Shown: positions 1 through 8,987, numbered from the stretch's first letter. The stretch is 64,000 bases of DNA from Stenotrophomonas sp. UBA7346 (GCA_002471015.1 DKPB01000038.1:62001-126000); one strand, 5' to 3'. The notes: generated from the letters alone by a model not told the origin. Program-made: numbers and translations.

Positions 1-47
1 CGCCTGCCGGGACTTCTGCACCTGACATGGTCAAGTGCGGGGCCCGG

Positions 48-974
48 TCACTGGGCGGCTTCGACGTATTGTGCGAACACCGCATCGATCTTGCCGGGGT
101 CCAGCGCAGCACCGTCCTGGATGGCCTGCGCCTGTTCGAACAGCGGAATGATCATCGCCATGCCATCCAGCTTGGTCTTCAGGTGCACGCCCGGTGCCTT
201 GCCCAGGTACGCCCCCCAGCGCTGCCGCACCTGCGCCCAGAACGGCGCAGTGGCCGCCCAGTACACGCGGGCCGGGCCGAAGTCGACCTCGGTGGTCTTG
301 ATGTAATCGTTGAAGCCAAACTCACGTGCGATCTCCACCTGGCTGCCGTCGGCATTGCGCTGCACCTTGGTGTTGAACTGCTCGTGGGTCCAGCCATTGG
401 GGGTGAGCGTGTGCTGGTTGACCACGGCCAGCGCGTTGTAATCGCTGCGCCGGGTGTATTCGCGGCGCGGCAGCGGCCGCCAGCTCAGGTCACTGGTCCA
501 GGTAGGTACATTGTTGTCATAGCTCCAGCGGCCGGTGCCGCAGTAGCGTGGCGCATCGCTGACCTCATAGACGCATTGCGTCCATGCCCCCTGGTTGAGC
601 TCCGCGGGAATGGAGCGCACCGTCCAGGTCTGGTCGGCACTGAACTCGAAGCGATGCGCCGCCTCGTAGACCCAATCCTGGCGCCAATGCTTGGTGACGT
701 GACCGCTCTTGCTGTCCACCAGCAGGTGCTGCAGCACCACCCGGCGCGGGCTGTCCTCGACCACGATCACCACTTCATCGCCGCCACTGCGCATGGCCGG
801 CGCACGCTCATACCCAGGCTTGAGCAGCACGGTTTCGTCGAAGGCGAAATCGACCGTGTATTCACCCTGCATCCTGAGGATGCTGTCGTGGTCGCGGGCG
901 ATGTCGGCAGGGGCGGCGCTGGCGGCGGTGCTGATGACAAGCAGCAGCGGCAGGCTGGCGGAAGACAGCTTCAT
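48..974 (-). CDS. DUF6607 family protein, exported, heme-locus associated
   Basis: A 308-residue protein of unknown biochemical function. The start at 974 (MKLSSASLPLLLVISTAASA) gives a clear signal peptide; an in-frame Met 18 codons upstream would bury it. Family-like segments are visible: MQGEYTVDFAFDET near residue 35, VTKHWRQDWVYE near residue 93 and WRPLPRREYTRRSDYN near residue 165, which I recall from DUF6607 proteins of Xanthomonas. It lies 81 bp downstream of the TonB-dependent receptor on the same strand, and the trio hemP / receptor / DUF6607 recurs in this family. An accessory periplasmic role in heme or iron uptake is inferred from neighbours only. Its expression probably depends on the Fur-controlled promoter upstream of hemP. 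Confidence 0.85.
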   Translation of the reverse strand: MKLSSASLPLLLVISTAASAAPADIARDHDSILRMQGEYTVDFAFDETVLLKPGYERAPAMRSGGDEVVIVVEDSPRRVVLQHLLVDSKSGHVTKHWRQDWVYEAAHRFEFSADQTWTVRSIPAELNQGAWTQCVYEVSDAPRYCGTGRWSYDNNVPTWTSDLSWRPLPRREYTRRSDYNALAVVNQHTLTPNGWTHEQFNTKVQRNADGSQVEIAREFGFNDYIKTTEVDFGPARVYWAATAPFWAQVRQRWGAYLGKAPGVHLKTKLDGMAMIIPLFEQAQAIQDGAALDPGKIDAVFAQYVEAAQ

Positions 975-1055
975 GGGCGTTCCTAATGGGGTTGAAAGAA
1001 GGCCATCCCTGGCCGTTTTGCGGTCCATCGCCGGGTTCCTGGAGGAACCGTTTGC

Positions 1056-3260
1056 TTACCAGGACACCGAGACGCTGGCCGATACCGTGTGCCCGGGGCT
1101 GCTGAAACGATCCACGACGCTGCTGCCGGCAGCCAGCGTGGAGGTGATGCCGGACCACTCGATGTAGTTGCGGTCGGTGAGGTTGAACACGCCAAGGTTG
1201 AACCGCGAGCCGGGGGTGAACTCCCAATGCGCCATCAGGTCGAGCACGCCATAGCCCGCGGGTCGATAGACATCGGCCGACGCCACGCGATCCTTGCGGC
1301 GGGCAAACGTGCCTGCCAGTTCCACGCCCCACTGCTCGCGGTCATACAGCAGCCCGACCGTGGCACGCAGAGGATCCACCGAATCCAGCGGCACATCCTC
1401 GGTGCGGTTCTGCCCGTGCGACCAGGCCACGGCACCGCGCAAGCCCCAACCGTCCAATGCCTGCGCGAGTTCACCGAAATCCACACCGGCCTTGAGCTCG
1501 CTGCCATAGATGCGCGCATCGGCGATGTTCTGCGACTGGAATACCATCAGGCCCTGCGCATTGCGCCCGACATAGCGCTGCGATTCGATGAAATCGCGGT
1601 AGTCGTTCCAATAGCCGCTCAGGCTCAGATAGGCAGCCGGGCTGATGTAGCGGATGCCCAGTTCAAGCCCGTTGCTGGTTTCCGGCTTCAGGTCCGGATT
1701 GGGGATGGCGGTGTAACCGAAGGCCAGGTTGGTGAAGCCCAGGTTGACGTCGTTGTACGGTGGCGAGCGGAAGCCATGCGCATAGCCGGCAAACAGCGAC
1801 CATTGTTCGTCCAGCCGCAACACCATGCCCAACTTCGGTGACACGCTGGTCTTGTTCAACGCGGCCACCGCCATGCCCGGGTTGTCCTCGCTGAAGATCG
1901 TGTCCAGCTCCGGCTTCAGCCGGTAGTGGTCCACGCGCAGGCCCGGCACCAGCGACAGTCGCCCATCGGCCAGGCGCATCTCATCCTGCACGTACAGGCC
2001 CAGCTCGGTGGTCTTGCTGATGGGGAAATCACGTACCGGGAAACTGTCCGGCGAGATGTTGCTGCTCACCGTGCCATTGGCCAGCACCTGGAAACCATCC
2101 CGCTTCTGTCGGATCTCGGTCCAGGCACCATCGAAGCCCCAGGTCAGCGCATGCTCGACCGTACCGGTCTGCACCGCCTTGTTGAACTGCGCCTGTGCGC
2201 CGTACACGCGCTGGTCGAAGTTGAACTCACGGTGGCGACGGCTGCCGTTGACCCGACCTTCGTCGGTGACCTGGGTGGTCTCGCTGTCCTGCCGGTAGAC
2301 CTGCCAGGTAAGGCTGTCGGCGAATGCCGATTGCAGTGCATCCATTTCATGGCCGAACGAGAGCCGCGCCCGGGTCTGCTTGTCGTGTGCGCGCATGCTG
2401 GTGGTGGTTCGCGAGGCCGCGACCGGATGGTTGGCGTTGACCGATGAATAGACATCGGTATCGGTGATGTCCTCGTTGCCTTCCACGGTCAGACGAAAGC
2501 GCTGGGTATCGTCAGGCGCGTAAACCAGTTTGGACAGTACGCTGCGGCCGTCGCGCTCCTGCGGATTGGCGGCGGTACGGGTGTAGTCCTGGCTGTGCAC
2601 ATCGCCCTTGCTGGCGGTTTCCTGGCCCTGATGGTGATTGACATTGACCATGCCGCTCCAGCGCTCGCCGCCGAAGGCAGTGGTCACGCTGCCAAGCAGG
2701 CCTTTCCAGTCACCGTCATAGCCGAACTTCAGCCCGACGTAGCTGTCCTTGCCGTCCTTCAGGTAATCCGCCGGATCCTTGGTGACGAAGGCCACCACCC
2801 CGCCCAGCGCATCGGAGCCGTACAGCGAACTGGCCGGCCCGCGCACAATTTCCACGCGCTTGAGCGTTTCCAGGTCGGTGAAATCGCGGTTGCTGTTGGC
2901 GAAGCTGCCGATGTTGAAGCTCTTCGGCATGGCGATGCCGTCGGTCTGGATCAGCACGCGGTTGGCGTCCAGCCCACGAATGCGGAAGCCACCCAGGCCG
3001 AAACGCGTGGTGCTGCGGGTAACCGATACGCCCGGCTCATAGCGCACCAGATCAGCAATGTCGTTGGCCAACTGCTTGTCCATCTGCTCGCGGTCAATCA
3101 CATCCACGGTGGCCGCCACATCGCTGACCGCACGCTCGGTACGGGTTGCGGTGACCTGCACACGGTCGAAGTCGTGGACGTCGGGCGCGGCCGAGGTTTC
3201 GGCATACGCGGGGGAAAGCACCACCCACAGGGCAGCGCTCAAGGCAGTTGGACGGATCAT
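1056..3260 (-). CDS. TonB-dependent receptor, heme/hemoglobin type
   Basis: A 734-residue outer-membrane receptor that would import an iron compound with energy from TonB-ExbB-ExbD. The chosen start (MIRPTALSAALWVVLSPAYA) gives a 20-residue signal peptide; a Met 9 codons earlier is less suitable. A plug domain follows (VTATRTER near residue 37, GFRIRGLDANRVLIQTDG, VEIVRGPASSLYGSDALGG), then a beta-barrel ending in an aromatic residue (SVSVSW). A FRAP-like box (GFRSPPYNDVN) and an NPDL box (IPNPDLKPETSNG), both typical of heme/hemoglobin receptors, are present. No histidine lies between the two boxes, where classical heme receptors have one. The hemP gene just upstream supports heme as the substrate, but a siderophore remains possible. 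Confidence 0.9.
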   Translation of the reverse strand: MIRPTALSAALWVVLSPAYAETSAAPDVHDFDRVQVTATRTERAVSDVAATVDVIDREQMDKQLANDIADLVRYEPGVSVTRSTTRFGLGGFRIRGLDANRVLIQTDGIAMPKSFNIGSFANSNRDFTDLETLKRVEIVRGPASSLYGSDALGGVVAFVTKDPADYLKDGKDSYVGLKFGYDGDWKGLLGSVTTAFGGERWSGMVNVNHHQGQETASKGDVHSQDYTRTAANPQERDGRSVLSKLVYAPDDTQRFRLTVEGNEDITDTDVYSSVNANHPVAASRTTTSMRAHDKQTRARLSFGHEMDALQSAFADSLTWQVYRQDSETTQVTDEGRVNGSRRHREFNFDQRVYGAQAQFNKAVQTGTVEHALTWGFDGAWTEIRQKRDGFQVLANGTVSSNISPDSFPVRDFPISKTTELGLYVQDEMRLADGRLSLVPGLRVDHYRLKPELDTIFSEDNPGMAVAALNKTSVSPKLGMVLRLDEQWSLFAGYAHGFRSPPYNDVNLGFTNLAFGYTAIPNPDLKPETSNGLELGIRYISPAAYLSLSGYWNDYRDFIESQRYVGRNAQGLMVFQSQNIADARIYGSELKAGVDFGELAQALDGWGLRGAVAWSHGQNRTEDVPLDSVDPLRATVGLLYDREQWGVELAGTFARRKDRVASADVYRPAGYGVLDLMAHWEFTPGSRFNLGVFNLTDRNYIEWSGITSTLAAGSSVVDRFSSPGHTVSASVSVSW

Positions 3261-3403
3261 GGGAACCTGGAATCGGTGGGTAAACAAAACCCTTGGCGGG
3301 ACGGCCGGTCTGCGAACAGGCCGGCCGCGGCCAAGGGGGGAGAGAGCTGTGCGATTCAGGCTTGCCGCGCGCGATGGCGGCTGGCGGGCGAACGCGGCCG
3401 GTA

Positions 3404-3601
3404 TTACTTGGTCAGGATCAGCTTGTCGTTGCTGGTATGGCGCAGGCGGTACACCTTGTCGCCGTGCTGGATCAGGATTTCGCGCTGGCCCTTGAGCAGG
3501 GCACTGCTGTCGATTGCACCGTCGGCCGACATCAACTGGACCGGACGCTGCGGCAGGTGGAGGGTACGCGGGCGAAGCAGAATGGGCTGAGCGGACATCA
3601 T
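3404..3601 (-). CDS. hemP: Hemin uptake protein HemP
   Basis: A 65-residue protein whose C-terminal half fits the HemP family: a segment reading LLKGQREILIQHGDKVYRLR and ending in KLILTK. HemP proteins are small and usually sit beside heme receptor genes; their exact role is unsettled, with a regulatory role in heme uptake reported in some bacteria. The start is one of two consecutive ATGs (3601 or 3598), with GGA about six bases ahead of the first. The longer reading frame extends much further upstream but runs through the promoter and Fur box. It is the first gene of the hemP / TonB receptor / DUF6607 set. Confidence 0.9.
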   Translation of the reverse strand: MMSAQPILLRPRTLHLPQRPVQLMSADGAIDSSALLKGQREILIQHGDKVYRLRHTSNDKLILTK

Positions 3602-3627
3602 CGTGATTCCGTGCTGGGGACGGAGTT

Positions 3628-3669
3628 GATGATAATGATTCTCAATAGCGATGCAAGAACTATTTTCAA
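3628..3669 (-). promoter_or_regulatory. hemP promoter with Fur box
   Basis: Read on the minus strand, TTGAAA (3664-3669) and TATTGA (3642-3647) are separated by 16 bp, a good sigma-70 promoter. The -10 overlaps a sequence that on the plus strand reads GATGATAATGATTCTCAAT (3628-3646), close to the Fur consensus GATAATGATAATCATTATC. Iron-bound Fur would block polymerase here, so hemP and the receptor should be induced by iron limitation. Confidence 0.8.
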
Positions 3670-3774
3670 CAACCAAGGCAAGAGCGACGTAAGCCGCCAA
3701 GCCTGCTACGCCGGAAGGCGTAAAAGCCAATCCCCCAAAGCCTCCCCTACGCCTGTGGCGCAAGGGAGGGCCAG

Positions 3775-3974
3775 GTAGTGTCGAGCCATGCTCGGCAGAG
3801 GCCTACCAGCCCATCATCAGCACCATGGAAGCGGCGCAAGCCGCGACGCTGACAGCACTGGCGCCACCACCCGGCCCGCAAGCTGCCTGATCAATGGCCT
3901 CGCGATTTACTCCCACCCATGCCCGGGCTTGAACCCCCACTGGCAAGACCTTGCCAAGCATGGCCCGGCACTAC
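3775..3974. repeat. SMAG-type REP pair in the hemP / aldo-keto reductase gap
   Basis: In the 383-bp gene-free stretch 3602-3984, one SMAG palindrome in plus orientation (3775-3798, beginning GTAGTGTCGAGCC) faces a degenerate copy in minus orientation (3951-3974, ending CGGCACTAC). They form a spaced inverted pair. A further G/C-rich inverted sequence around 3740-3770 precedes them. Apart from these and the hemP promoter I see no gene in the stretch. Confidence 0.75.
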
Positions 3975-3984
3975 CACAGCGCAA

Positions 3985-4956
3985 TCAGGCGAAAATGGCC
4001 TCGATCTTCTGCCAGGCGCCCTCTTCCACCCGCGCCAGCACATCCAGCGCGCGCAGGTTCTCTTCCAGCTGCGATACCCGGCTGGCGCCCAGGATCACAC
4101 TGGATACCTGCGGGTTGCGCAGGCACCAGGCAATGGCCAGCTGGGCCGGCGATTCACCCAGCTCGGCGGCCAGGGCGGTAAAGCGCCGCGCCTTGCCCAG
4201 GCGATCATCGGCCGGCTCGCCCAGCACCGCACCCTGCAGCCATTCCAGCGACGGTTGGCCCAAGCGCGAATCGGCGGCGATGCCATCGTTGTACTTGCCG
4301 GTCAGCAGGCCCGAGGCCAGTGGCGACCAGATGGTGGTGCCCAGCCCGGCGTCGGCATACAGCCCTGCGTACTCCTGCTCCACGCGCTTGCGGTGCAGCA
4401 GGTTGTACTGCGGCTGCTCCATGCTGGGCGCATACAGATGGTTGGCGCGGGCAAAAGCTACTGCCTCGGCGATCTGCGCCCCGGACCACTCCGAGGTGCC
4501 CCAATACAACACCTTGCCCTGGCGGATCAGCGCGTCCATGGCCAGCACGGTCTCGCCGATCGGGGTCTCGGCATCGGGACGGTGGCAGTAATAAAGGTCC
4601 AGATAGTCCACCCGCAGCCGCTTGAGCGCGGCATGGCAGGCATCGGTGACATGCTTGCGCGACAGCCCGCGCTGGGTCGGGGCCGGCTCCTCGGCCGAGC
4701 CGAAGAACACCTTGGAAGACACGCAATAGCCATCACGTGGCAGGCGCAGGTCGGCGATCACATCGCCCATCACCTGCTCAGCGCGGCCCTTGGCATAGCC
4801 CTCGGCGTTGTCGAAGAAATTGACCCCGTTATCCCAGGCCGCGGCGATCAGGTTGCGGGATTCATCCCGGCTGATCTGGCTGCCAAAGGTCACCCAGGCA
4901 CCAAAGGACAATGCGGAAAGCTGCAGGCCGGATGACCCAAGACGACGGTATTGCAT
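3985..4956 (-). CDS. Aldo/keto reductase, potassium-channel beta-subunit type
   Basis: A 323-residue cytoplasmic NADPH-dependent oxidoreductase with a TIM-barrel fold. The catalytic tetrad is visible: Asp in NFFDNAE, Tyr in EGYAKG (both near residues 50-57), Lys in CVSSKVFFG and His in YYCHRPDAETP. The N-terminal MQYRRLGSSGLQLSALSFG and C-terminal VILGASRVSQLEENL are typical of the Kv-beta / YghZ-like branch that reduces aldehydes and ketones. The physiological substrate cannot be read from sequence. It stands alone, divergent from nupC with about 200 bp between start codons. Confidence 0.92.
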   Translation of the reverse strand: MQYRRLGSSGLQLSALSFGAWVTFGSQISRDESRNLIAAAWDNGVNFFDNAEGYAKGRAEQVMGDVIADLRLPRDGYCVSSKVFFGSAEEPAPTQRGLSRKHVTDACHAALKRLRVDYLDLYYCHRPDAETPIGETVLAMDALIRQGKVLYWGTSEWSGAQIAEAVAFARANHLYAPSMEQPQYNLLHRKRVEQEYAGLYADAGLGTTIWSPLASGLLTGKYNDGIAADSRLGQPSLEWLQGAVLGEPADDRLGKARRFTALAAELGESPAQLAIAWCLRNPQVSSVILGASRVSQLEENLRALDVLARVEEGAWQKIEAIFA

Positions 4957-5094
4957 GGCTGGCTCCAGGAAACGGCGCGCACGGTTGGCGCGCGGGGGCC
5001 ATCAGTGTAACCGTGGCTATTGTCCCGTTAAGTACCCGGACCTTGCCGATACCGGCGCATTCGCGGCAAATGGCGGCTTATGCCTTGGTAATTC

Positions 5095-5123
5095 TTGCTC
5101 GCCATCAGCCGCTGGACTAGGCT
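5095..5123 (+). promoter_or_regulatory. possible nupC promoter
   Basis: TTGCTC (5095-5100) and TAGGCT (5118-5123) are spaced by 17 bp, ending about 33 bp before the nupC start codon. Both hexamers depart from consensus, so this is a weak candidate. Confidence 0.3.
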
Positions 5124-5156
5124 TGCGTCTTTTGCGGGCATGCCCGGGGATTACTC

Positions 5157-6455
5157 ATGGTCGAAGGTTTGGGCAGGATCGGCTTCGGCCTGTTCGGCCT
5201 GGTGGTGCTGCTCGGCATCGCCTGGCTGTTCTCCAACAACAAGAAAGCGGTGGACTGGAAGCTCATCGTCACCGGCATCACCCTGCAGATCGCCTTTGCC
5301 GCACTGGTCCTGCTGGTCCCCGGCGGCCGCGACGTGTTCGACTGGCTGGGCCAGGGCTTCGTCAAGATCCTGAGCTTCGTCAACGAAGGCTCCAACTTCA
5401 TCTTCGGCAGCCTGATGGATGTGCCGAAGTACGGCTTCATCTTCGCCTTCCAGGTATTGCCGACCATCATCTTCTTCTCGGCACTGATGGGCGTGATGTA
5501 CCACCTGGGGGTGATGCAGGCCATCGTCCGCGTCATGGCCTGGGCCATCACCAAGGTCATGCGCGTGTCGGGCGCCGAAACCACCAGCGTCTGCGCCAGC
5601 GTTTTCATCGGCCAGACCGAGGCGCCGCTGACGGTGCGCCCGTACATCTCCAAGATGACCCAGTCCGAACTGATCACCATGATGATCGGCGGCATGGCCC
5701 ATATCGCCGGCGGCGTGCTGGCCGCCTATGTCGGCATGCTCGGCGGCGGCGACCCGGTGGCGCAGGCCTTCTACGCCAAGCACCTGCTGGCGGCATCGAT
5801 CATGGCGGCACCGGCCACCCTGGTCATCGCCAAGCTGCTGGTGCCGGAAACCGAGACCCCGCTGACCCGTGGCACGGTAAAGATGGAAGTGGAAAAGACT
5901 GCCTCCAACATCATCGACGCCGCCGCCGGCGGTGCTGCCGACGGCCTCAAGCTGGCCCTGAACATCGGTGCCATGCTGCTGGCCTTCATCGCCCTGATCG
6001 CCCTGCTCAATGCCCCGCTGACCTGGCTGGGCGACGTCACCGGCCTGGCCGGCGTGCTGGGCAAGCCGACCAACCTGGCCACCATCTTCGGTTACATCCT
6101 GGCCCCAATCGCCTGGGTGATCGGCACCCCGTGGGCCGACGCCACCACGGTCGGTTCGCTGATTGGCCAGAAGCTGGTGATCAATGAATTTGTGGCCTAT
6201 ATGGATCTGTCCAAAATCATCAATGGCCAGGTACCGGGGGTGTCACTGAGCGCCGAAGGCAGCCTGATCGCCACCTACGCCCTGTGCGGCTTCGCCAATT
6301 TCAGCTCCATTGCCATCCAGCTTGGCGGCATCGGCGGCCTGGCCCCGGACCGTCGCCAGGACCTGGCCAAGTTCGGCCTGCGTGCCGTGCTGGGCGGTAC
6401 CATCGCCACCCTGATGACGGCCACCATTGCCGGCGTACTGACCCATTTCGGCTGA
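5157..6455 (+). CDS. nupC: Concentrative nucleoside transporter NupC
   Basis: A 432-residue inner-membrane symporter of the CNT family that takes up nucleosides with protons or sodium. Hydrophobic helices fill most of the length. Characteristic segments include LSFVNEGSNFIFGSLMD near residue 77, SGAETTSVCASVFIGQTEAPL near residue 140 and CGFANFSSIAIQLGGIGGLAP near residue 380; these include the nucleoside and cation-binding hairpin regions. A GGGGA ribosome site lies six bases before the ATG. Ribokinase follows after 29 bp on the same strand, so imported nucleosides could be cleaved and their ribose phosphorylated. Confidence 0.95.
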   Translation: MVEGLGRIGFGLFGLVVLLGIAWLFSNNKKAVDWKLIVTGITLQIAFAALVLLVPGGRDVFDWLGQGFVKILSFVNEGSNFIFGSLMDVPKYGFIFAFQVLPTIIFFSALMGVMYHLGVMQAIVRVMAWAITKVMRVSGAETTSVCASVFIGQTEAPLTVRPYISKMTQSELITMMIGGMAHIAGGVLAAYVGMLGGGDPVAQAFYAKHLLAASIMAAPATLVIAKLLVPETETPLTRGTVKMEVEKTASNIIDAAAGGAADGLKLALNIGAMLLAFIALIALLNAPLTWLGDVTGLAGVLGKPTNLATIFGYILAPIAWVIGTPWADATTVGSLIGQKLVINEFVAYMDLSKIINGQVPGVSLSAEGSLIATYALCGFANFSSIAIQLGGIGGLAPDRRQDLAKFGLRAVLGGTIATLMTATIAGVLTHFG

Positions 6456-6484
6456 TCCATCGCCACCTTAGAGACGTAGATTCC

Positions 6485-7435
6485 ATGAGTTCTGTTGTCG
6501 TTGCCGGTTCCTTCAATGTCGACCACGTGTGGCGCTGCGATGCCCTGCCTGCACCGGGGGCGACCATCGCCGGGCGCTACAGCACCGGCCCCGGCGGCAA
6601 GGGGTTCAACCAGGCCGTGGCCGCAGGCCGCGCTGGCGCGCAGACCAGTTTCGTCTGCGCCCTGGGTGCCGATGCCGGGGGCGCGCTTGCCCGCCAGCTT
6701 GCCAGCGCCGACGGCATCGCGCTGGTGGCCGAAGCCAGTGACGAACCCACCGGCACCGCGGGCATCTACGTCGATGGCCGTGGCCGCAACTCGATCGTGA
6801 TCGGCGCCGGCGCCAACGCCTCGTTGAGCACGGGCTTCGTGGCTGCCAATGCCGCCCTGATCGGCGCTGCCAAGGTCCTGCTGGCGCAGCTGGAATCACC
6901 GGTGGAAACCATCGAAGCGGCACTGGCACAGGCGCGTGAGGCCGGCGTGCTGACCATGCTCAACGCCGCCCCGGCCAATGCCCCGTCCACCATCGGCCTG
7001 CTCAAGCTGGCCGACGTGCTGACTCCCAACGAGACCGAGTTTGCGGCCCTGCTCGGCCGCCATGTCGGCGAGCGCATCGAGGCCGATGACGTGGCCACCC
7101 TGGATGGTGCCAGCCTGCACGCGCTGTGCCGCAAGTTGTCCGGCAACACCGTAGTGGTGACCCTGGGCGCGGTGGGCGTGTTTGTCTCGCACGACGAGGA
7201 CAAGCTGCGCGGCGACAGCCAACCCTACTACCGCGTGGCGGCCGAATCGGTGCAGGTGGTGGACACCACCGGCGCCGGGGATGCCTTCAATGGCGCGCTG
7301 GCCGCATCGCTGGCACAGGCCCCGGAGGCGTCGTTCATCAAGCATGTGCGCTTCGCCAACCAGTACGCCGCGCGTTCGACCGAGAGCGAAGGCGCGGCCC
7401 TGTCGATGCCGAAGATGACGCCGGCCGACGTCTGA
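6485..7435 (+). CDS. rbsK: Ribokinase
   Basis: A 316-residue PfkB-family sugar kinase; ribokinase converts ribose and ATP to ribose 5-phosphate. The N-terminal GSFNVDHVWRCDALPAPGAT and GPGGKGFNQAVAAGRAG near residue 40 give the sugar-binding region. The second PfkB signature, DTTGAGDAFNGALA near residue 260, supplies the catalytic Asp and the anion hole. The start at 6485 was preferred because it matches the family N-terminus. It is probably cotranscribed with nupC. Related kinases for other pentoses or nucleosides cannot be excluded. Confidence 0.9.
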   Translation: MSSVVVAGSFNVDHVWRCDALPAPGATIAGRYSTGPGGKGFNQAVAAGRAGAQTSFVCALGADAGGALARQLASADGIALVAEASDEPTGTAGIYVDGRGRNSIVIGAGANASLSTGFVAANAALIGAAKVLLAQLESPVETIEAALAQAREAGVLTMLNAAPANAPSTIGLLKLADVLTPNETEFAALLGRHVGERIEADDVATLDGASLHALCRKLSGNTVVVTLGAVGVFVSHDEDKLRGDSQPYYRVAAESVQVVDTTGAGDAFNGALAASLAQAPEASFIKHVRFANQYAARSTESEGAALSMPKMTPADV

Positions 7436-7565
7436 GGCCCGGCTTTGCCCCCTCCCTTTGCCGCAGGCCAGGGGAGGATCGGGGACGGGTAGGCTCTACA
7501 GTCCTTCGCGCACTCGCCGCTTCGCGGCCCCGCCGCTCCTACAGCCTGGGTTGCGGCCCGCCCCG

Positions 7566-7571
7566 TACAAT
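7566..7571 (+). promoter_or_regulatory. candidate -10 element for dusB
   Basis: TACAAT ends seven bases before the dusB ATG at 7578, so transcription would start at or next to the A of the start codon, giving a leaderless message. No good -35 hexamer lies at normal spacing, and no Shine-Dalgarno sequence precedes the ATG. Confidence 0.4.
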
Positions 7572-7577
7572 AGCCCC

Positions 7578-8567
7578 ATGCAGATCGGCCCCTACACCAT
7601 CGCACCCAACGTGGTGCTCGCGCCCATGGCCGGCGTCACCGACAAACCCTTCCGCCAGCTGTGCAAACGGCTGGGCGCGGGCCTGGCTGCGTCGGAAATG
7701 ACGATCAGCGATCCCCGTTTCTGGAACACCCGCAAGTCCATCCATCGCATGGATCATGCTGGCGAACCGGCCCCGATCAGCGTGCAGATCGCTGGCACCG
7801 AGCCGCAGCAGCTGGCCGAGGCGGCACGCTACAACGTCGATCACGGCGCGCAGATCATCGACATCAACATGGGCTGCCCGGCAAAGAAGGTCTGCAACGC
7901 CTGGGCCGGCTCGGCACTGATGCGTGATGAGGCGCTGGTCGCACGTATTCTCGAGGCGGTGGTCAATGCCGTCGACGTTCCGGTGACCTTGAAAATCCGC
8001 ACCGGCTGGTGCGCGGACGTGCGCAACGCGCCGACCATCGCCCGCATTGCCGAGGACAGCGGCATCGCCGCGCTGGCCATCCACGGCCGTACCCGCGACC
8101 AGCACTACACCGGCGTGGCCGAGTACGACACCATCGCCGCGATCAAGGCGATGCTGAAAATCCCGGTACTGGCCAATGGCGACGTGGATTCACCACGCAA
8201 GGCCGAACAGGTGCTCAAGCACACCGGCGCCGATGCGGTGATGGTGGGCCGGGCCGCACAGGGCCGGCCGTGGATCTTCCGCGAGATCGCCCACTACCTG
8301 GCCACCGGCGAGCAGTTGCCACCGCCCTCGGTGGAGGAAGTACGCGACATCCTGCTGGGCCATCTCAACGACCTGCATGCCTTCTATGGCGAACCGCAGG
8401 GCGTGCGCATCGCCCGCAAGCACCTGGGCTGGTACGCCAAGGACCGGCCGGAAAACGCCGCCTTCCGCGCGGTGGTCAATGCCGCCGAAACGGCCGATGC
8501 GCAGCTGCGCCTGACCCGTGATTATTTCAACGCGCTGATCGATGCCGAGGTGGCAGGCGCGGCTTAG
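7578..8567 (+). CDS. dusB: tRNA-dihydrouridine synthase B
   Basis: A 329-residue flavoenzyme that reduces uridine to dihydrouridine in the tRNA D-loop using NADPH and FMN. The N-terminal APMAGVTDKPFRQLCKRLGA, the catalytic-cysteine loop DINMGCPAKKVCNAWAGSAL near residue 100, KIRTGWC, HGRTRDQHYTG and MVGRAAQGRPWIF identify DusB. The start at 7578 matches the family N-terminus; the frame stays open upstream but that part has no family similarity. Unlike in enterobacteria, no fis gene follows; downstream is a SMAG tandem array. Confidence 0.96.
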   Translation: MQIGPYTIAPNVVLAPMAGVTDKPFRQLCKRLGAGLAASEMTISDPRFWNTRKSIHRMDHAGEPAPISVQIAGTEPQQLAEAARYNVDHGAQIIDINMGCPAKKVCNAWAGSALMRDEALVARILEAVVNAVDVPVTLKIRTGWCADVRNAPTIARIAEDSGIAALAIHGRTRDQHYTGVAEYDTIAAIKAMLKIPVLANGDVDSPRKAEQVLKHTGADAVMVGRAAQGRPWIFREIAHYLATGEQLPPPSVEEVRDILLGHLNDLHAFYGEPQGVRIARKHLGWYAKDRPENAAFRAVVNAAETADAQLRLTRDYFNALIDAEVAGAA

Positions 8568-8633
8568 GTCGCGACACAGGCGAGCCCAGAGTCCGTACCG
8601 TGAGCGTGCGATCCAGATTTTCGGGCAGGCCTT

Positions 8634-8899
8634 TGCCGAGCATGGCTCGGCACTACCGGTGAAGCTGTGCGGGCTCAGCCGCGAAACGGGGGCCGCATTC
8701 GCCGGGAAGGCCTATGCCGAGCATGGCTCGGCACTACCGGTGAAGCTGTGCGGGCTCAGCCGCGAAACGGGGGCCGCATTCGCCGGGAAGGCCTCTACCG
8801 AGCGTGGCTCGGCACTACTGGTGAAGCTGTGCGGCTCCGCCGCGAAACGAGGGGCCGTATTCGCCGGGAAGGCTCTTGCCGAGCATGGCTCGGCACTAC
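8634..8899. repeat. 81-bp tandem repeat, about four units, each with a SMAG palindrome
   Basis: The 420-bp gap between dusB and the nitroreductase holds four SMAG copies, all in minus orientation: 8634-8656, 8715-8737, 8796-8818 (degenerate) and 8877-8899. They recur every 81 bp together with a conserved spacer (GGTGAAGCTGTGCGGGCTCA onward). Units 1 and 2 are almost identical; later ones have diverged. A 161-codon open frame runs across the array only because 81 is divisible by three. Confidence 0.9.
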
Positions 8900-8910
8900 A
8901 GGACCTGCAG

Positions 8911-8938
8911 AAAAAACCCGCCAGCGGGGCTGGCGGGT
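8911..8938 (-). terminator. rho-independent terminator of the nitroreductase gene
   Basis: A perfect 10-bp stem (ACCCGCCAGC 8916-8925 with GCTGGCGGGT 8929-8938), a 3-nt loop and an A-run on the plus strand (8911-8916) that becomes a U-tract on the minus strand. It lies about 50 bp past the nitroreductase stop codon. Confidence 0.85.
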
Positions 8939-8987
8939 CGGGTTGGCCTGCATCAACGCGCGGGGGAGAGATCCGCGTCGACGTGGC

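Noticed and set aside
3602..3763. An N-terminal extension of HemP to 119 residues
   Set aside because: The extra 54 codons run through the promoter and Fur box and have no family similarity.
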